A stretch of 64,000 nucleotides of DNA. It comes from Algoriphagus sp. AGSA1 (GTDB lineage Bacteria > Bacteroidota > Bacteroidia > Cytophagales > Cyclobacteriaceae). The DNA lies in the NCBI RefSeq assembly GCF_021390545.1, contig NZ_JAJUWR010000003.1:124001-188000 (forward strand), given 5' to 3'. A program made the translations under genes and the position numbers. Of this stretch, positions 27,816-36,997 are shown piece after piece. The notes below the pieces were generated by a model. That model searched no databases. It saw nothing but the letters and a program-made list of their open reading frames with translations, and was not told the origin of the DNA. Position 1 is the stretch's first letter, and each line of letters opens with the position of its first letter.

Positions 27816-27843
27816 CACAATGAGGAGTATTATCCTCATTGTG
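27816..27843. repeat. 28-base palindrome upstream of SusC
   Basis: CACAATGAGGA (27816-27826) and TCCTCATTGTG (27833-27843) are perfect 11-base arms with loop GTATTA. The dyad sits about 180 bases ahead of the SusC ATG in a 403-base gap (27638-28040) that has no gene. It has the size of a transcription-factor site. A terminator is less likely, as no T-tract follows on either side. Confidence 0.5.
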
Positions 27844-28040
27844 CCCCCTGTTTATTGTTTAAAACACCCTTCTAACAAGAGATTATTATCCCTCTAAACA
27901 ACGTGATGCTTAACCATGTGTACAATCATATAAAAACATATATAAATCGAGGTGTGGCAACTCAAAAGTGTCACTAGATGTGATACTCCGGACACGGTTT
28001 CCGCTTAAATGACAGCGTTTAGGCAGAGAAATCATTCCCT

Positions 28041-28889
28041 CTAGCCGCCTACGACTTCCCCTCCATTCACATGAATAAACTGCCCTATAACATAAGAGCT
28101 ATCCTCACTTGCCAGAAAAACATACGCCGGTGCCACCTCACTAGGCTGGCCAGCTCTTCCTAATGCAGTATCCTGGCCAAATTCTGTCACATCATCGAAG
28201 GTAGCAGGTATGAGAGGAGTCCAGATCGGGCCAGGAGCCACACCATTTACCCTGATTTTATCCTTTGCCAGCATCAATGCCAGTGATCGTGTAAACCCGA
28301 CAATTGCACCTTTGGTACTGGCATAGTCCACCAGGTGTTCGCTTCCCCTATAGGTGGTCACTGAGCTTGTATTAATAATGACATCCCCAGCTTTCAAATG
28401 GGGGATTGCCAACTTTGCTAAATGAAAATAAGCAAAAATATTGGTTTCAAATGTCTCATGAAGCTGCTTCGTTGTGATGGAAGTGAGCTTATTCTTGGGG
28501 AATTGCACAGCAGCATTGTTTACTAATATATTAATCCCACCTAATTCATCCACGCATTGTTTTAATGCTTTTTTACAAAAGCTTTCTGACTTGAGATCGC
28601 CCGCGATGAGCAGACATTTTCTCCCTTCCTTTTCTACTAATTTCTTGGTGTCTTCTGCGTCTTTATCCTCACTTAGATAGATGATAGCAACATCTGCTCC
28701 TTCTCTGGCGTAATGAACCGCCACACTTTTTCCGATCCCACTGTCGCCTCCTGTGATCAGGGCGATTTTATTCTTCAGTTTTCCGCTCCCTTTATATCCC
28801 TTTCTGATCACTTCAGGCACAGGTTTCATTTTGCTCTGCTGCCCGGGCAGCGATTGGCTTTGGTCTTTAAATTCAGCTGGTTTTTTCAT
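28041..28889 (-). CDS. Short-chain dehydrogenase, YhdG/YghA-like stress type
   Basis: 282 residues. A 40-residue N-terminal extension (FKDQSQSLPGQQSKMKPVP) precedes the Rossmann fold, as in YghA/GsiB-linked SDRs. The NAD(P) loop is ITGGDSGIGKSVA, the structural motif is NNAAV and the catalytic YASTKGA (Tyr-x3-Lys) is intact. The gene ends with FIHVNGGEVVGG. These are reductases of uncertain substrate often grouped with general stress proteins. A small Rho-N-like gene lies 33 bases upstream on the same strand, so both are probably co-expressed. Confidence 0.92.
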   Translation of the reverse strand: MKKPAEFKDQSQSLPGQQSKMKPVPEVIRKGYKGSGKLKNKIALITGGDSGIGKSVAVHYAREGADVAIIYLSEDKDAEDTKKLVEKEGRKCLLIAGDLKSESFCKKALKQCVDELGGINILVNNAAVQFPKNKLTSITTKQLHETFETNIFAYFHLAKLAIPHLKAGDVIINTSSVTTYRGSEHLVDYASTKGAIVGFTRSLALMLAKDKIRVNGVAPGPIWTPLIPATFDDVTEFGQDTALGRAGQPSEVAPAYVFLASEDSSYVIGQFIHVNGGEVVGG

Positions 28890-28922
28890 GGTTTGAGTGG
28901 GTTAGTTTAAGTGTATTGTGAC

Positions 28923-29171
28923 TTAGGAATTGCGAAGAGCAGAGATCAACTCTTTCTTTGTCATTTTACTTCTACCTTCTATTCCTACCTGTTTGGCTTT
29001 ATCATATAATTCCTGTTTTGATCTATCTTCGTACTTATCGGCATTGCCACCTTTTTTGCCCGAATCGGGAGTATTTGCAATACGTGCGGCTTTGGTTTTG
29101 CTCATACCTTCTCTGCGTAGAGCTTCGTATTTTTCATCATTTTTGATCTGTGGGCCATGGTCTTTTGTCAT
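28923..29171 (-). CDS. Small DUF7218/Rho N-terminal-domain-like protein
   Basis: 82 residues, basic and soluble. The N-terminal half has GPQIKNDEKYEALRREGMSK, and NTPDSGKKGGNADKYED follows. The C-terminal half (SKQELYDKAKQVGIEGRSKM, TKKELISALR) is a SAP/Rho-N-type helical motif of the kind that binds nucleic acid. Proteins of this build are common beside stress SDR and DNA-repair genes in Bacteroidota. It starts the small operon with the SDR. No function is established. Confidence 0.8.
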   Translation of the reverse strand: MTKDHGPQIKNDEKYEALRREGMSKTKAARIANTPDSGKKGGNADKYEDRSKQELYDKAKQVGIEGRSKMTKKELISALRNS

Positions 29172-29580
29172 GATTTCTATGGTTTAGAGTTAAATTAAAA
29201 TGGTTTTGGTCAATTCTGCTCACCAGATCCATGCGTTGTAAAACTAATTGGGCAAGCAGGTATTGGATATTATTAACTCATAAAAAATGCCGAAACTGAA
29301 GTCTTGGATTTTCAAACTCCCATGGACTTCCTCCCGGATAGATAGTCTTATAGTCAGGTTAGCTTTATCAATAAAAATTCCCGGGTATTCAAAATTTTAA
29401 GTCCTCACCAAATTCAGAAAATATAAGCTCAAGAATTCGGGGTCTGCAAAAACAGAACCCGACTTTATCTGGAGGTGGAATTAAATGAAAAGTTCAGCTA
29501 TTGCTTCGGTCTTGAATACCTCATCTCGCCACGTGTGTTGATAGCTCCTTAAAAACAGTGTCCCCCAGAGATTTTTAAAA
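29172..29580. other. Intergenic region without recognised gene
   Basis: 409 bases upstream of the small Rho-N-like gene and downstream of the permease. It contains one hairpin (29437-29462) and otherwise AT-rich sequence. No ORF or RNA gene was recognised. Confidence 0.5.
29437..29462 (-). terminator. Hairpin after the MacB-like permease, weak terminator candidate
   Basis: TCGGGGTCTG (29437-29446) and CAGAACCCGA (29453-29462) pair with one mismatch and a CAAAAA loop. It is 119 bases past the permease stop. The T-tract beyond it is weak. Confidence 0.4.
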
Positions 29581-30825
29581 CTACTCGTATCTCAAGGATT
29601 CGATAGGATCCAGTTTCGAAGCTTTGAAAGCAGGAAAATATCCGGACATCAAGCCTACTAAAATACAAATCAAAAAGGCAACGAACATCCAAAGCCAGGG
29701 GATCAGGAATCCTCCCACTCCAATTACGAGAGCGATTACATTGCCGATGGAAATGCCTAATAAGACACCCATGGCGCCACCCAAGATACAGATCATGATG
29801 GCTTCAAGAAGAAACTGCTGTCTGATTCTCAGCGGGGTAGCTCCCAGTGCTTTACGAATCCCTATTTCCCTAGTTCGCTCAGTCACAGATACAAGCATGA
29901 TATTCATCAGCCCTATTGACGCTCCCAACAAGGTGATAAAGCCAATTCCGAAACCGCCCATGCGAAGATAACCCGCTACTTCTTCAAGACTTTCTGCCAC
30001 TGACTGGCTTTTTGTCAAATCAAACGAATCTTCCTGCGCCACCCGGTCTTGACGGATCTCTCTCATCATACCTACGGCTTGTCCCATTTCATAATCTATC
30101 CGCTCCGGACCGGAGGCCACCCCAGTGATGTTATAGTTGAAATTGCCTGATTTATCCAGACGGCTGGCATTTTGAATAGGGAGCAAAATCTGCCTGTCTG
30201 CCCCCGAATCCTGTCCCACACCCCCTTGCTTCTCCAGCACTCCCACAATGGTATAAGGACGTCCAAGGATTGTGATTTTTTGGTTTAACGGCTCCTCATT
30301 GCCCTCGAAAAGTGTAGTGCTGAGTTCCTTACCGATGATACATACATTATATCCGTTCTGTATCTCCATGCTGGTGAAATTACGCCCGGTCTCAAGCTTC
30401 ATGGCTTTGATGCTTAAGTAGTTTTCATCGCCACCACGAACTCTCACATTCGGATTGGTTGTCTTAGACCCACGCTTGATTTCTGCTGCTCCAGTGACAG
30501 ATACAAATACCGTTGAAATTCCTACACTGTTATATTTTTCCTTGAAACTCATGACTTCACGGTAAGTCAGCTTAGGATAGCTTTTTTCCGTTTTACCGTC
30601 CTGAATTGCCCTTCCTCCACTGAACCCTTTGTTTCTGATATCGAAAGAATTTGCTCCCAAACCAGAAAAACTATCAGCTATTTGTGTCTTGATTCCATCA
30701 ATGGCCGTAAGCATGCCTACAAGCGAGGAAATACCTATTGCAATGATAGCTCCTGTTAGAATTGTCCGTAAAAGATTTACTTTTATGGATCGCACAGCTT
30801 CACGTACGTTTTCGATCAGATTCAT
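29581..30825 (-). CDS. MacB/FtsX-type ABC transporter permease
   Basis: 414 residues. One N-terminal membrane segment (about 18-43, [20 protein letters not shown]) is followed by a MacB periplasmic core domain (about 45-255). Three C-terminal membrane segments follow, with [17 protein letters not shown], the cytoplasmic coupling helix of this family, between them. It ends [18 protein letters not shown]. Type VII ABC permeases transmit ATPase motion across the membrane for export or signalling. No ATPase gene is beside it, so it must pair with one elsewhere. The gene is flanked by spacers and looks single. Confidence 0.93.
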   Translation of the reverse strand: MNLIENVREAVRSIKVNLLRTILTGAIIAIGISSLVGMLTAIDGIKTQIADSFSGLGANSFDIRNKGFSGGRAIQDGKTEKSYPKLTYREVMSFKEKYNSVGISTVFVSVTGAAEIKRGSKTTNPNVRVRGGDENYLSIKAMKLETGRNFTSMEIQNGYNVCIIGKELSTTLFEGNEEPLNQKITILGRPYTIVGVLEKQGGVGQDSGADRQILLPIQNASRLDKSGNFNYNITGVASGPERIDYEMGQAVGMMREIRQDRVAQEDSFDLTKSQSVAESLEEVAGYLRMGGFGIGFITLLGASIGLMNIMLVSVTERTREIGIRKALGATPLRIRQQFLLEAIMICILGGAMGVLLGISIGNVIALVIGVGGFLIPWLWMFVAFLICILVGLMSGYFPAFKASKLDPIESLRYE

Positions 30826-30930
30826 AATATGTTCGTAATGGAACGGGTTTACGGCGACAATACGCCTATACTATCCAAGTATAAATAATTACTTGTGAAA
30901 TGACTATTTGACAAGAAAAATTAACTCAAT

Positions 30931-31542
30931 TCAATGCATTCTATCTCCTCGGACTCCCATATTCTCCAATACATCCGCTTCAAACGCCAGCCATTCCTGC
31001 CATCTGTTGTTTACTAAGTCGGGATTTTGATATCTTCTTGCCAGTTCTATAAAAGTCACATAATGTCCCGCTTCAGAAATCATGAGCTCGTAGTAGAATT
31101 TCCGAAGTTCTACATCATCCAGACTAACAGACAGTAACTTAAATCGCTCACAGCTTCTAGCCTCTATCAGTGCGTTCATCAGCAGCTGCTCAGTAAGCTG
31201 CTGCATTCTACTCCCTCCTTTTTTCACAAAATTGGCCAGCTCGACCACATACTCGTCTTTCCGCGGAAACCCAAACTTCAGATTCCTCTTCCGAATCTGC
31301 TCCAGTACACGCTCAAAGTGACCCCACTCTTCAGCAACTATCGGAGTAAGGGTATCCACCAATTCATCAAGATCATTAAACCTCAATATCAAACTGATGC
31401 AAGATGAAGCGGCTTTCTGCTCGCAGTATGCATGATCCGTCAATATATTTTCCAATTGCATCTCCGCTATGCTTGCCCACCTGGGGTCAGTGGGTAGTTT
31501 CAGATGCAACATTTTCTGTCTTGTACTTTCCTCCCAACCCAT
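30931..31542 (-). CDS. miaE: tRNA-(ms2io6A)-hydroxylase
   Basis: 203 residues. The non-heme diiron ferritin-like fold shows the spaced ligands of MiaE: EEWGHFERVL, then EARSCERFKLL and SEAGHYVTFIEL. It hydroxylates the isopentenyl side chain of ms2i6A37 in tRNA using oxygen. It starts two bases after the porin gene and ends the lpxK-porin-miaE operon, an unrelated trio of cell-envelope and tRNA genes. MiaA and MiaB are not in the window. Confidence 0.92.
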   Translation of the reverse strand: MGWEESTRQKMLHLKLPTDPRWASIAEMQLENILTDHAYCEQKAASSCISLILRFNDLDELVDTLTPIVAEEWGHFERVLEQIRKRNLKFGFPRKDEYVVELANFVKKGGSRMQQLTEQLLMNALIEARSCERFKLLSVSLDDVELRKFYYELMISEAGHYVTFIELARRYQNPDLVNNRWQEWLAFEADVLENMGVRGDRMH

Positions 31543-31544
31543 TT

Positions 31545-33494
31545 TTAATCAAATAAATACCAAGTTATTCCCAAATCAATGAAAGACTTATAACCGGTGT
31601 AATCCGGAGTCACAAAATAACCTTCTTCCTTCATCAAACCACTATTGAGGTGATTGTATTTGAGTAAAACCCGGGTACGATGGATCCTGAAATCCAGAAA
31701 AACATCAGCTACAGGATACGCATATACATTGAAATCATTCTGAAGATAAAATTGCTGCGTACCGACAAAATAGGCCTCAGCATAATAATCTGAATGGTAC
31801 CTGACATCTATACCCATCTGTACATACACATTTTCATTAAACATCGGACTGTCAAAGTAAAACCTAGTGTTCCCATAGAATTTCGGGATCCTGAAGTTAT
31901 CGCTTGATTCACCGGTGATCTGCGTAAAGATCACTTCCATGTCCCACTGGAATTTCTGACCAACACGGATACTCGATCGCACTGCGGGAATCAACATAAA
32001 TGCCTCGCCTGGGGATTGTTCAGCTTTCCTTTCTTCGTTAAAAAACACATAGTTGTTCACCCGGTTGATCGTAAGGGAAGGCCTAAGCTTTATTCTATTA
32101 AAATCGACTTTAAAAACTCCCCGGATTTGATCCACACCTATATTATTGAAATCGTTTTCCCACTGATAAAAATTCCCATAATACATCTGCTGCATGGCTG
32201 TGGGTTTGTACACAGCCTTGGTATAATCCACTTCTAGCCAAGGTGAGATGAATAAGCCATGAAGCCTGAATGCTCCTGGGATCAGATATTCTCCATCTGC
32301 GCTGATAGACCACTGCTCAGATATTTTTCCTATCAACTCTCCTCCTAGATAGACCTCATTGAAGTTGTTCTTCCTCCCGTCCGGATAAAATGTACTTTGC
32401 ATCCTCCCCGCACGAAACTTGGCATGAGCATTATAGTAGAATCCTCGAAAACTACCCTTGAATCCCACTTCATTGCCCCATTCTTTGAAATCACTGTAGT
32501 TTCTGGTAGTGTCCCCTTGGGTATTCTCAGTCGTAGCATTGAGACGGGTGCTGGGATAATAAAGTGAATCACGACTGGTCAATGTGGCAGACAATGTAAA
32601 GTGCTTGTTCTTTTGGTCAAAAATATGGTACAGCTGCAACTCATCCCGCACACTATACTCATGATAAAACCTATACTCCTGGCGAAGGTCACTGGCCTGG
32701 GTATTGCTCAACCACACCTTGGCATCTTCATAAGTGAAATAAACCGAAGTACTATCTTCCTCTGGGGGTATGATCCCGCCGATTTCGTTTACTTTATGTA
32801 GCATCCTGGAAAAATTCCCCAAAAACCAATACTTCCCATTTTCGGAGCGGTAGTTGGTATGCATAGAATAGGAATTCTGTACCGTCATATTATCATCACG
32901 GGCATTAGGGTTGAGTGTCTTACGTGCACGGATGGTATGAAAATCAAACCCTACGTTCCACCGCGGGTTCACATTCCGGGCAAAGGCTATATCCAGCATA
33001 TTCCGCTGACCTCCACCAAAGAAAGCGGACATCTCCGTGAAGGGGGACTTGGTATCAAAATACTTGTTATCCTCAGGGGCATGGAAATATAAATCATAAG
33101 CAGAAAATCCCGCTCTGGTGCCGATCACATCTGGAATCTCATAGAAAACCGGTTTGGCGGCACTCCCAATATTCCCGAGATCCTGATATTTCCAGCCACT
33201 TTTGGCCACAGGATCATAGTTGTGGAAATTATTAAGCGCAGTATCCTGAGGATAAAGAATCAAGTTGTTCCTCTTAATATCTTTTTCGTAAAAGAAAAGG
33301 CTTGTTTTGGGGCCATATACCATACGGGTGCTATCATCGAGTAGGGATTTCCTGATAGTAGTCTCGCCTTCTTCCTCCTCGTTTAGCTCCCCTTGCTGAT
33401 TCTGACGGGGTTGCGGCACGGTACGCTGCGCCAAAGCAGCCTGCCCACACGCCATACTGACTAATATTAGATACCAGAGTAATCGTTTATTCAC
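31545..33494 (-). CDS. Putative outer-membrane porin
   Basis: 649 residues from a GTG at 33494 that overlaps the lpxK stop (GTGA). A signal peptide (LVSMACGQAALAQ) is followed by a polar acidic linker and then alternating beta strands rich in aromatic residues throughout, with many short turns (FGGGQRNMLDIAFARNVN). It ends in an aromatic residue pattern (GITWYLFD), typical of beta-barrel outer-membrane proteins. Bacteroidota annotate this family only as putative porin. Linkage to lpxK suggests an envelope role. Confidence 0.85.
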   Translation of the reverse strand: MNKRLLWYLILVSMACGQAALAQRTVPQPRQNQQGELNEEEEGETTIRKSLLDDSTRMVYGPKTSLFFYEKDIKRNNLILYPQDTALNNFHNYDPVAKSGWKYQDLGNIGSAAKPVFYEIPDVIGTRAGFSAYDLYFHAPEDNKYFDTKSPFTEMSAFFGGGQRNMLDIAFARNVNPRWNVGFDFHTIRARKTLNPNARDDNMTVQNSYSMHTNYRSENGKYWFLGNFSRMLHKVNEIGGIIPPEEDSTSVYFTYEDAKVWLSNTQASDLRQEYRFYHEYSVRDELQLYHIFDQKNKHFTLSATLTSRDSLYYPSTRLNATTENTQGDTTRNYSDFKEWGNEVGFKGSFRGFYYNAHAKFRAGRMQSTFYPDGRKNNFNEVYLGGELIGKISEQWSISADGEYLIPGAFRLHGLFISPWLEVDYTKAVYKPTAMQQMYYGNFYQWENDFNNIGVDQIRGVFKVDFNRIKLRPSLTINRVNNYVFFNEERKAEQSPGEAFMLIPAVRSSIRVGQKFQWDMEVIFTQITGESSDNFRIPKFYGNTRFYFDSPMFNENVYVQMGIDVRYHSDYYAEAYFVGTQQFYLQNDFNVYAYPVADVFLDFRIHRTRVLLKYNHLNSGLMKEEGYFVTPDYTGYKSFIDLGITWYLFD

Positions 33495-34549
33495 TTAGAG
33501 TTTGCCTTATTGAAGACCTTTTGATGGATCAGTTGTACCAAAGTTAGCTTATCAGCATCTGAAAAAACCACCTCTATTGGCAGCACAAAAATCGGAATTT
33601 CTTCCAGAAAACCTTTGGGCGCATGGGATTTAACTTTCACAGCATCTTTTTCCGTCGTTAGCACAACGGGATTTTGACGGCCATGTTGCCTAAATATTGT
33701 CCTAATGTGCTCAAAATCACTTCCGCCATAATCATAGTGGTCCGGATAGCTCACCACCTGAAGCAAATTAAACCTATTATCCACGTAGTCTATAAGGGGC
33801 TGATCATTTGCCAAGCCGGTCAGCAGTATAATCTGTTCTGAAAACACTGCTGATTTCATCATCGGAAATGGTTCCCCATAAGAAATTGAGGAAAAAAGCA
33901 CGAAGGCAGCGGAATTGCTGTATGCAAACACATTGTCTTTTATTTTATTCCTTTCTGAATCGACCAATTCCTCGGGGCACTTTGAGACAATAATTACATC
34001 AGCCCTTTTCGCACCAGTCCTACTCTCTCTCAATCTGCCCATAGGCAAGATAAAATCCAAGAAAAATGGCTTCTGATAGGTAGTAAGAAGAATATTCAAG
34101 TCACCGACGACATAGCGATGCTGGAAGGCATCATCCAAAATGACGACTTCAGGAGAATCCGGACCCACGGCAATTTTCCCCAGCGAGCCCACCCTGTCTT
34201 CTCCTACGTAAACATTTATCCGCTCTCCAAATTTCTGATAAATCTGATAAGGTTCATCGCCGATCATCTCTGGAGAAGACTTCGAGGAAGCTTTGATAAA
34301 GCCTTTGGTCTTCCTCCCATAGCCCCTACTCAAGGTGGCTACTTGCTTCTCTTTATTTAGATGTCGGATCAGGAATTCCACCATCGGTGTTTTCCCTGTA
34401 CCCCCTACACTCAGGTTGCCGACTACTATACAGGGAATCGGGGATAATGTACTTGCCAGCCAACCTTTATCGAAAAACCAATTTCGAAGAGAGGTAGCGA
34501 AACCATAAAGTAAGGCAAAAGGATAAAGCAAAAAAGCGTACCAGCGCAT
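33491..34549 (-). CDS. lpxK: Tetraacyldisaccharide 4'-kinase
   Basis: About 352 residues from the ATG at 34549; a TTG eight codons upstream at 34573 is less likely, because homology begins at MRWYAFLLYPFALLYG. The Walker A motif GNLSVGGTGKTPM and the block VILDDAFQHRYV are the LpxK signatures; a membrane-associated N-terminal helix precedes them. It phosphorylates the 4' position of the lipid A precursor at the inner membrane. It heads an operon with the porin and miaE. The C-terminal part TTEKDAVKVK is typical of the family. Confidence 0.95.
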   Translation of the reverse strand: MRWYAFLLYPFALLYGFATSLRNWFFDKGWLASTLSPIPCIVVGNLSVGGTGKTPMVEFLIRHLNKEKQVATLSRGYGRKTKGFIKASSKSSPEMIGDEPYQIYQKFGERINVYVGEDRVGSLGKIAVGPDSPEVVILDDAFQHRYVVGDLNILLTTYQKPFFLDFILPMGRLRESRTGAKRADVIIVSKCPEELVDSERNKIKDNVFAYSNSAAFVLFSSISYGEPFPMMKSAVFSEQIILLTGLANDQPLIDYVDNRFNLLQVVSYPDHYDYGGSDFEHIRTIFRQHGRQNPVVLTTEKDAVKVKSHAPKGFLEEIPIFVLPIEVVFSDADKLTLVQLIHQKVFNKANSK

Positions 34550-34588
34550 TCCAGAATTAGTATTTTTGACCAAATAAACAGAAAAAAT

Positions 34589-35689
34589 ATGGGATACAAG
34601 ATCAGTGAGGTGATTTCCTATCTAGAACAAATTGCCCCTCCGACCTATCAGGAGTCATATGACAACGCTACTCTGATCACAGGAAATAGAGATGCGGAGG
34701 TAACAGGTATTGTGTGTACACTTGATTGCATAGAAGCCGTAGTGGCTGAAGCCATAGGACTGGGAGCCAACATGATCGTGGCCCATCACCCGATAGTTTT
34801 TAAGGGTGTGAAAAGTCTGACTGGGAGAAATTACGTGGAGCGGACAATCATCAAAGCAATAAAAAATGACATAGCCATCTATGCAATACATACCAATTTA
34901 GACCACGTATCCCATGGTGTGAACAAGCGGATCTCAGATAGACTCCAACTGAAGGACACAAAGATCCTACAACCAAAAAAACAATTGCTGAGTAAATTGG
35001 TGTTTTTTGTGCCTGAACCAGAGAAAGACAAAGTCCTACAGGCAGTTTATTCCGCAGGAGCCGGCAGGATCGGAGAATACTCAGAATGCTCCTTCCAAAT
35101 AAAAGGCACAGGCACCTTCACTCCGTCGGAAAAAGCAAATCCAACCTTGGGTGAGCCGGGAAAAGCGCAGCAGGAGAAAGAGGTGAGAGTGGAAGTGTTG
35201 GTAGCAAACCACCTACTACCGAAGGTCTTACGCAAAATGAGGGCAGCCCATTCCTATGAGGAGGTGGCATATTACATACAAAGTCTTGAAAATGAGAATC
35301 AAGAAGTAGGGGCAGGAATGATAGGAATCCTTTCAGATGAAATGGGGAGTGAGGAATTTTTGGATTATTTAAAGGCCAAAATGAACTTGGAGGTGATAAA
35401 GCATACATCATTGATTGCCCGCAAAATAAAAAAAGTAGCTGTATGCGGTGGTGCGGGCATATTCCTGCTTGGAGATGCCAAGCGTGCGGGAGCAGACATA
35501 TTTGTGACTTCTGATGTGAAATACCATGAGTTTTTCGATGCTGATGGAGCATTAATTCTCTGTGACATCGGACATTATGAGAGTGAAATTTTCACAAAAG
35601 AATTACTACACGAGTTTTTGTCACAAAATTTCCCTAATATTGCACTCTATTTGACAAAAGTAGTTACAAATCCCTCATCCTACCGATAG
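34589..35689 (+). CDS. Nif3-like dinuclear metal centre hexameric protein
   Basis: 366 residues. The N-terminal Nif3 half has MIVAHHPIVFKGVKSL (metal-binding His pair) and YAIHTNLDHVSHGVN. The C-terminal half ends with FVTSDVKYHEFFDADG and DIGHYESEIF, the second metal half-site. A PII-like insert of about 110 residues (residues 135-245) separates them, as in the longer Bacteroidota forms. The family (YbgI/DUF34) forms a hexameric ring and is implicated as a GTP cyclohydrolase- or metal-chaperone-related enzyme, but the role is unsettled. It is divergent from lpxK and three bases upstream of the zinc ribbon gene. Confidence 0.93.
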   Translation: MGYKISEVISYLEQIAPPTYQESYDNATLITGNRDAEVTGIVCTLDCIEAVVAEAIGLGANMIVAHHPIVFKGVKSLTGRNYVERTIIKAIKNDIAIYAIHTNLDHVSHGVNKRISDRLQLKDTKILQPKKQLLSKLVFFVPEPEKDKVLQAVYSAGAGRIGEYSECSFQIKGTGTFTPSEKANPTLGEPGKAQQEKEVRVEVLVANHLLPKVLRKMRAAHSYEEVAYYIQSLENENQEVGAGMIGILSDEMGSEEFLDYLKAKMNLEVIKHTSLIARKIKKVAVCGGAGIFLLGDAKRAGADIFVTSDVKYHEFFDADGALILCDIGHYESEIFTKELLHEFLSQNFPNIALYLTKVVTNPSSYR

Positions 35690-35692
35690 TAC

Positions 35693-36469
35693 ATGGAAAG
35701 TACAGTAGCACAGAAACTCGAAGCTATTCACAACCTTCAACTTTTAGATTCAAAACTAGACGCGATTATCAAAGTACGTGGAGCTCTTCCAGAAGAGGTT
35801 CAAGACTTAGAAGATGAGATTGCCGGCTATGAAACTCGTTTGGAGAAATTTCAAAGTGAAATAGATTCTTTTGAGAACGAAATCAAGGCGCTTAAGGAAA
35901 GCATCAAAGACTCTGAGAAACTGATCAAGAAATATCAGGAGCAGCAGATGAATGTTCGCAATAACCGCGAATATGATGCAATCACCAAGGAGCTGGAACT
36001 TCAGGATCTAGAGATTCAGGTTGCTAAAAAGAAAATTTCTGAAGCTGGATATAGAATAGACCAGAAAAAAGTGGACTTGGAGGAGTTAAGTGCCGTGAAG
36101 AAAGATCGTCAGAAAGATCTTGATCAAAAAAACAATGAACTAGCCTCTATTGTAACGGAAAGTGAATCTGAAGAAGCAAAGTTGAACGCAGACCGTGAGA
36201 AAGCAACCAAGAAAGTGGATGAAAGGCTTTTGAAATCCTATACCAAAATCAGAGCCAACGCCAAGAATGGCCTTGCTGTGGTAATGGTAAAAAGAGGCGC
36301 TTGCGGAGGTTGTTTCAACACTGTACCGCCACAGCGTCAGGCAGACATACGTGAAAAGAAAAAATTAATCGTTTGCGAACATTGCGGTAGAATCCTGGCA
36401 GGCGTAGAGGATGAGGTCATCGATGAGCCTACTCCAAAAAAGAAAAGAGCTACTAAAGCTAAAGCTTGA
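35693..36469 (+). CDS. Coiled-coil protein with C-terminal C4 zinc ribbon
   Basis: 258 residues. Residues about 15-190 are an almost unbroken charged coiled coil (ETRLEKFQSEIDSFENEIKAL and similar). The C-terminal zinc ribbon has CGGC (about 204) and CEHC (about 227). This family (CdsZ/C4-type zinc ribbon, FlgM-unrelated) is nearly always beside Nif3 in Bacteroidota, as here, with a three-base gap. Nucleic-acid or metal-chaperone roles have been proposed for the family. The strong terminator after it marks the operon end. Confidence 0.9.
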   Translation: MESTVAQKLEAIHNLQLLDSKLDAIIKVRGALPEEVQDLEDEIAGYETRLEKFQSEIDSFENEIKALKESIKDSEKLIKKYQEQQMNVRNNREYDAITKELELQDLEIQVAKKKISEAGYRIDQKKVDLEELSAVKKDRQKDLDQKNNELASIVTESESEEAKLNADREKATKKVDERLLKSYTKIRANAKNGLAVVMVKRGACGGCFNTVPPQRQADIREKKKLIVCEHCGRILAGVEDEVIDEPTPKKKRATKAKA

Positions 36470-36490
36470 TAAAAACGCTAAGTCATCATA

Positions 36491-36531
36491 AAAAAAGAAA
36501 CCCTGAACTTAAAGTTTAGGGTTTCTTTTTT
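36491..36531 (+). terminator. Rho-independent terminator after the Nif3/zinc ribbon operon
   Basis: AAAAAAGAAACCCTGAACTT (36491-36510) is followed by its complement (36512-36531) with one G-U pair, ending in a T-run. The hairpin is long and the T-tract strong. Confidence 0.85.
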
Positions 36532-36580
36532 TTAAAGTTTTTTTTGCATTCTACATGTTAATTTCTCTATATTGAGAGCT

Positions 36581-36997
36581 ATGAAAAGTCTTGGAATCCT
36601 AGTTGTCACTTTATTTCTTTCTCTTTCAGTTTTTGGCAAAGAGTCAGAACCCAAAACTTTTTTGGTAATATTCAAATCAAAGGAATTAAAATCGAAGGAC
36701 ACCTCCTTGAAGGCCATCGAATCACAATTTTCTACCGCCTATAAAACCAGGGCTTATTCCGGAAACTCGGAACTGGCGTTGATTATCGATATCCCAAAAT
36801 GCGATTTTGATGCGTGCTTTCTTGGCCAGTTTCTCATCACTTCAGGAAAGGGCATAGATATGCAACTTCAGGATATCGCATTTCGTGTGGTGGATATGAC
36901 TGCCAACAAAAAATCCCTGAATACCTTTCTGACTGCTTTTGAAGAAAATCAAAAACGGGAGAAAAACGAAAAAAGAAATCCTACACCAGCTCCCTGA
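36581..36997 (+). CDS. Small secreted DUF4174-like protein
   Basis: About 138 residues from the ATG at 36581; a TTG three codons upstream (36572) is unlikely. A signal peptide (LGILVVTLFLSLSVFG) is followed by a small alpha/beta part (LVIFKSKELKSKDTSLKAIE, then CDFDACFLG) and a charged tail ending PTPAP. The part resembles thioredoxin-like DUF4174 domains only weakly. The 3' end overlaps the convergent phosphatase gene by 17 bases. No function can be assigned. Confidence 0.6.
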   Translation: MKSLGILVVTLFLSLSVFGKESEPKTFLVIFKSKELKSKDTSLKAIESQFSTAYKTRAYSGNSELALIIDIPKCDFDACFLGQFLITSGKGIDMQLQDIAFRVVDMTANKKSLNTFLTAFEENQKREKNEKRNPTPAP

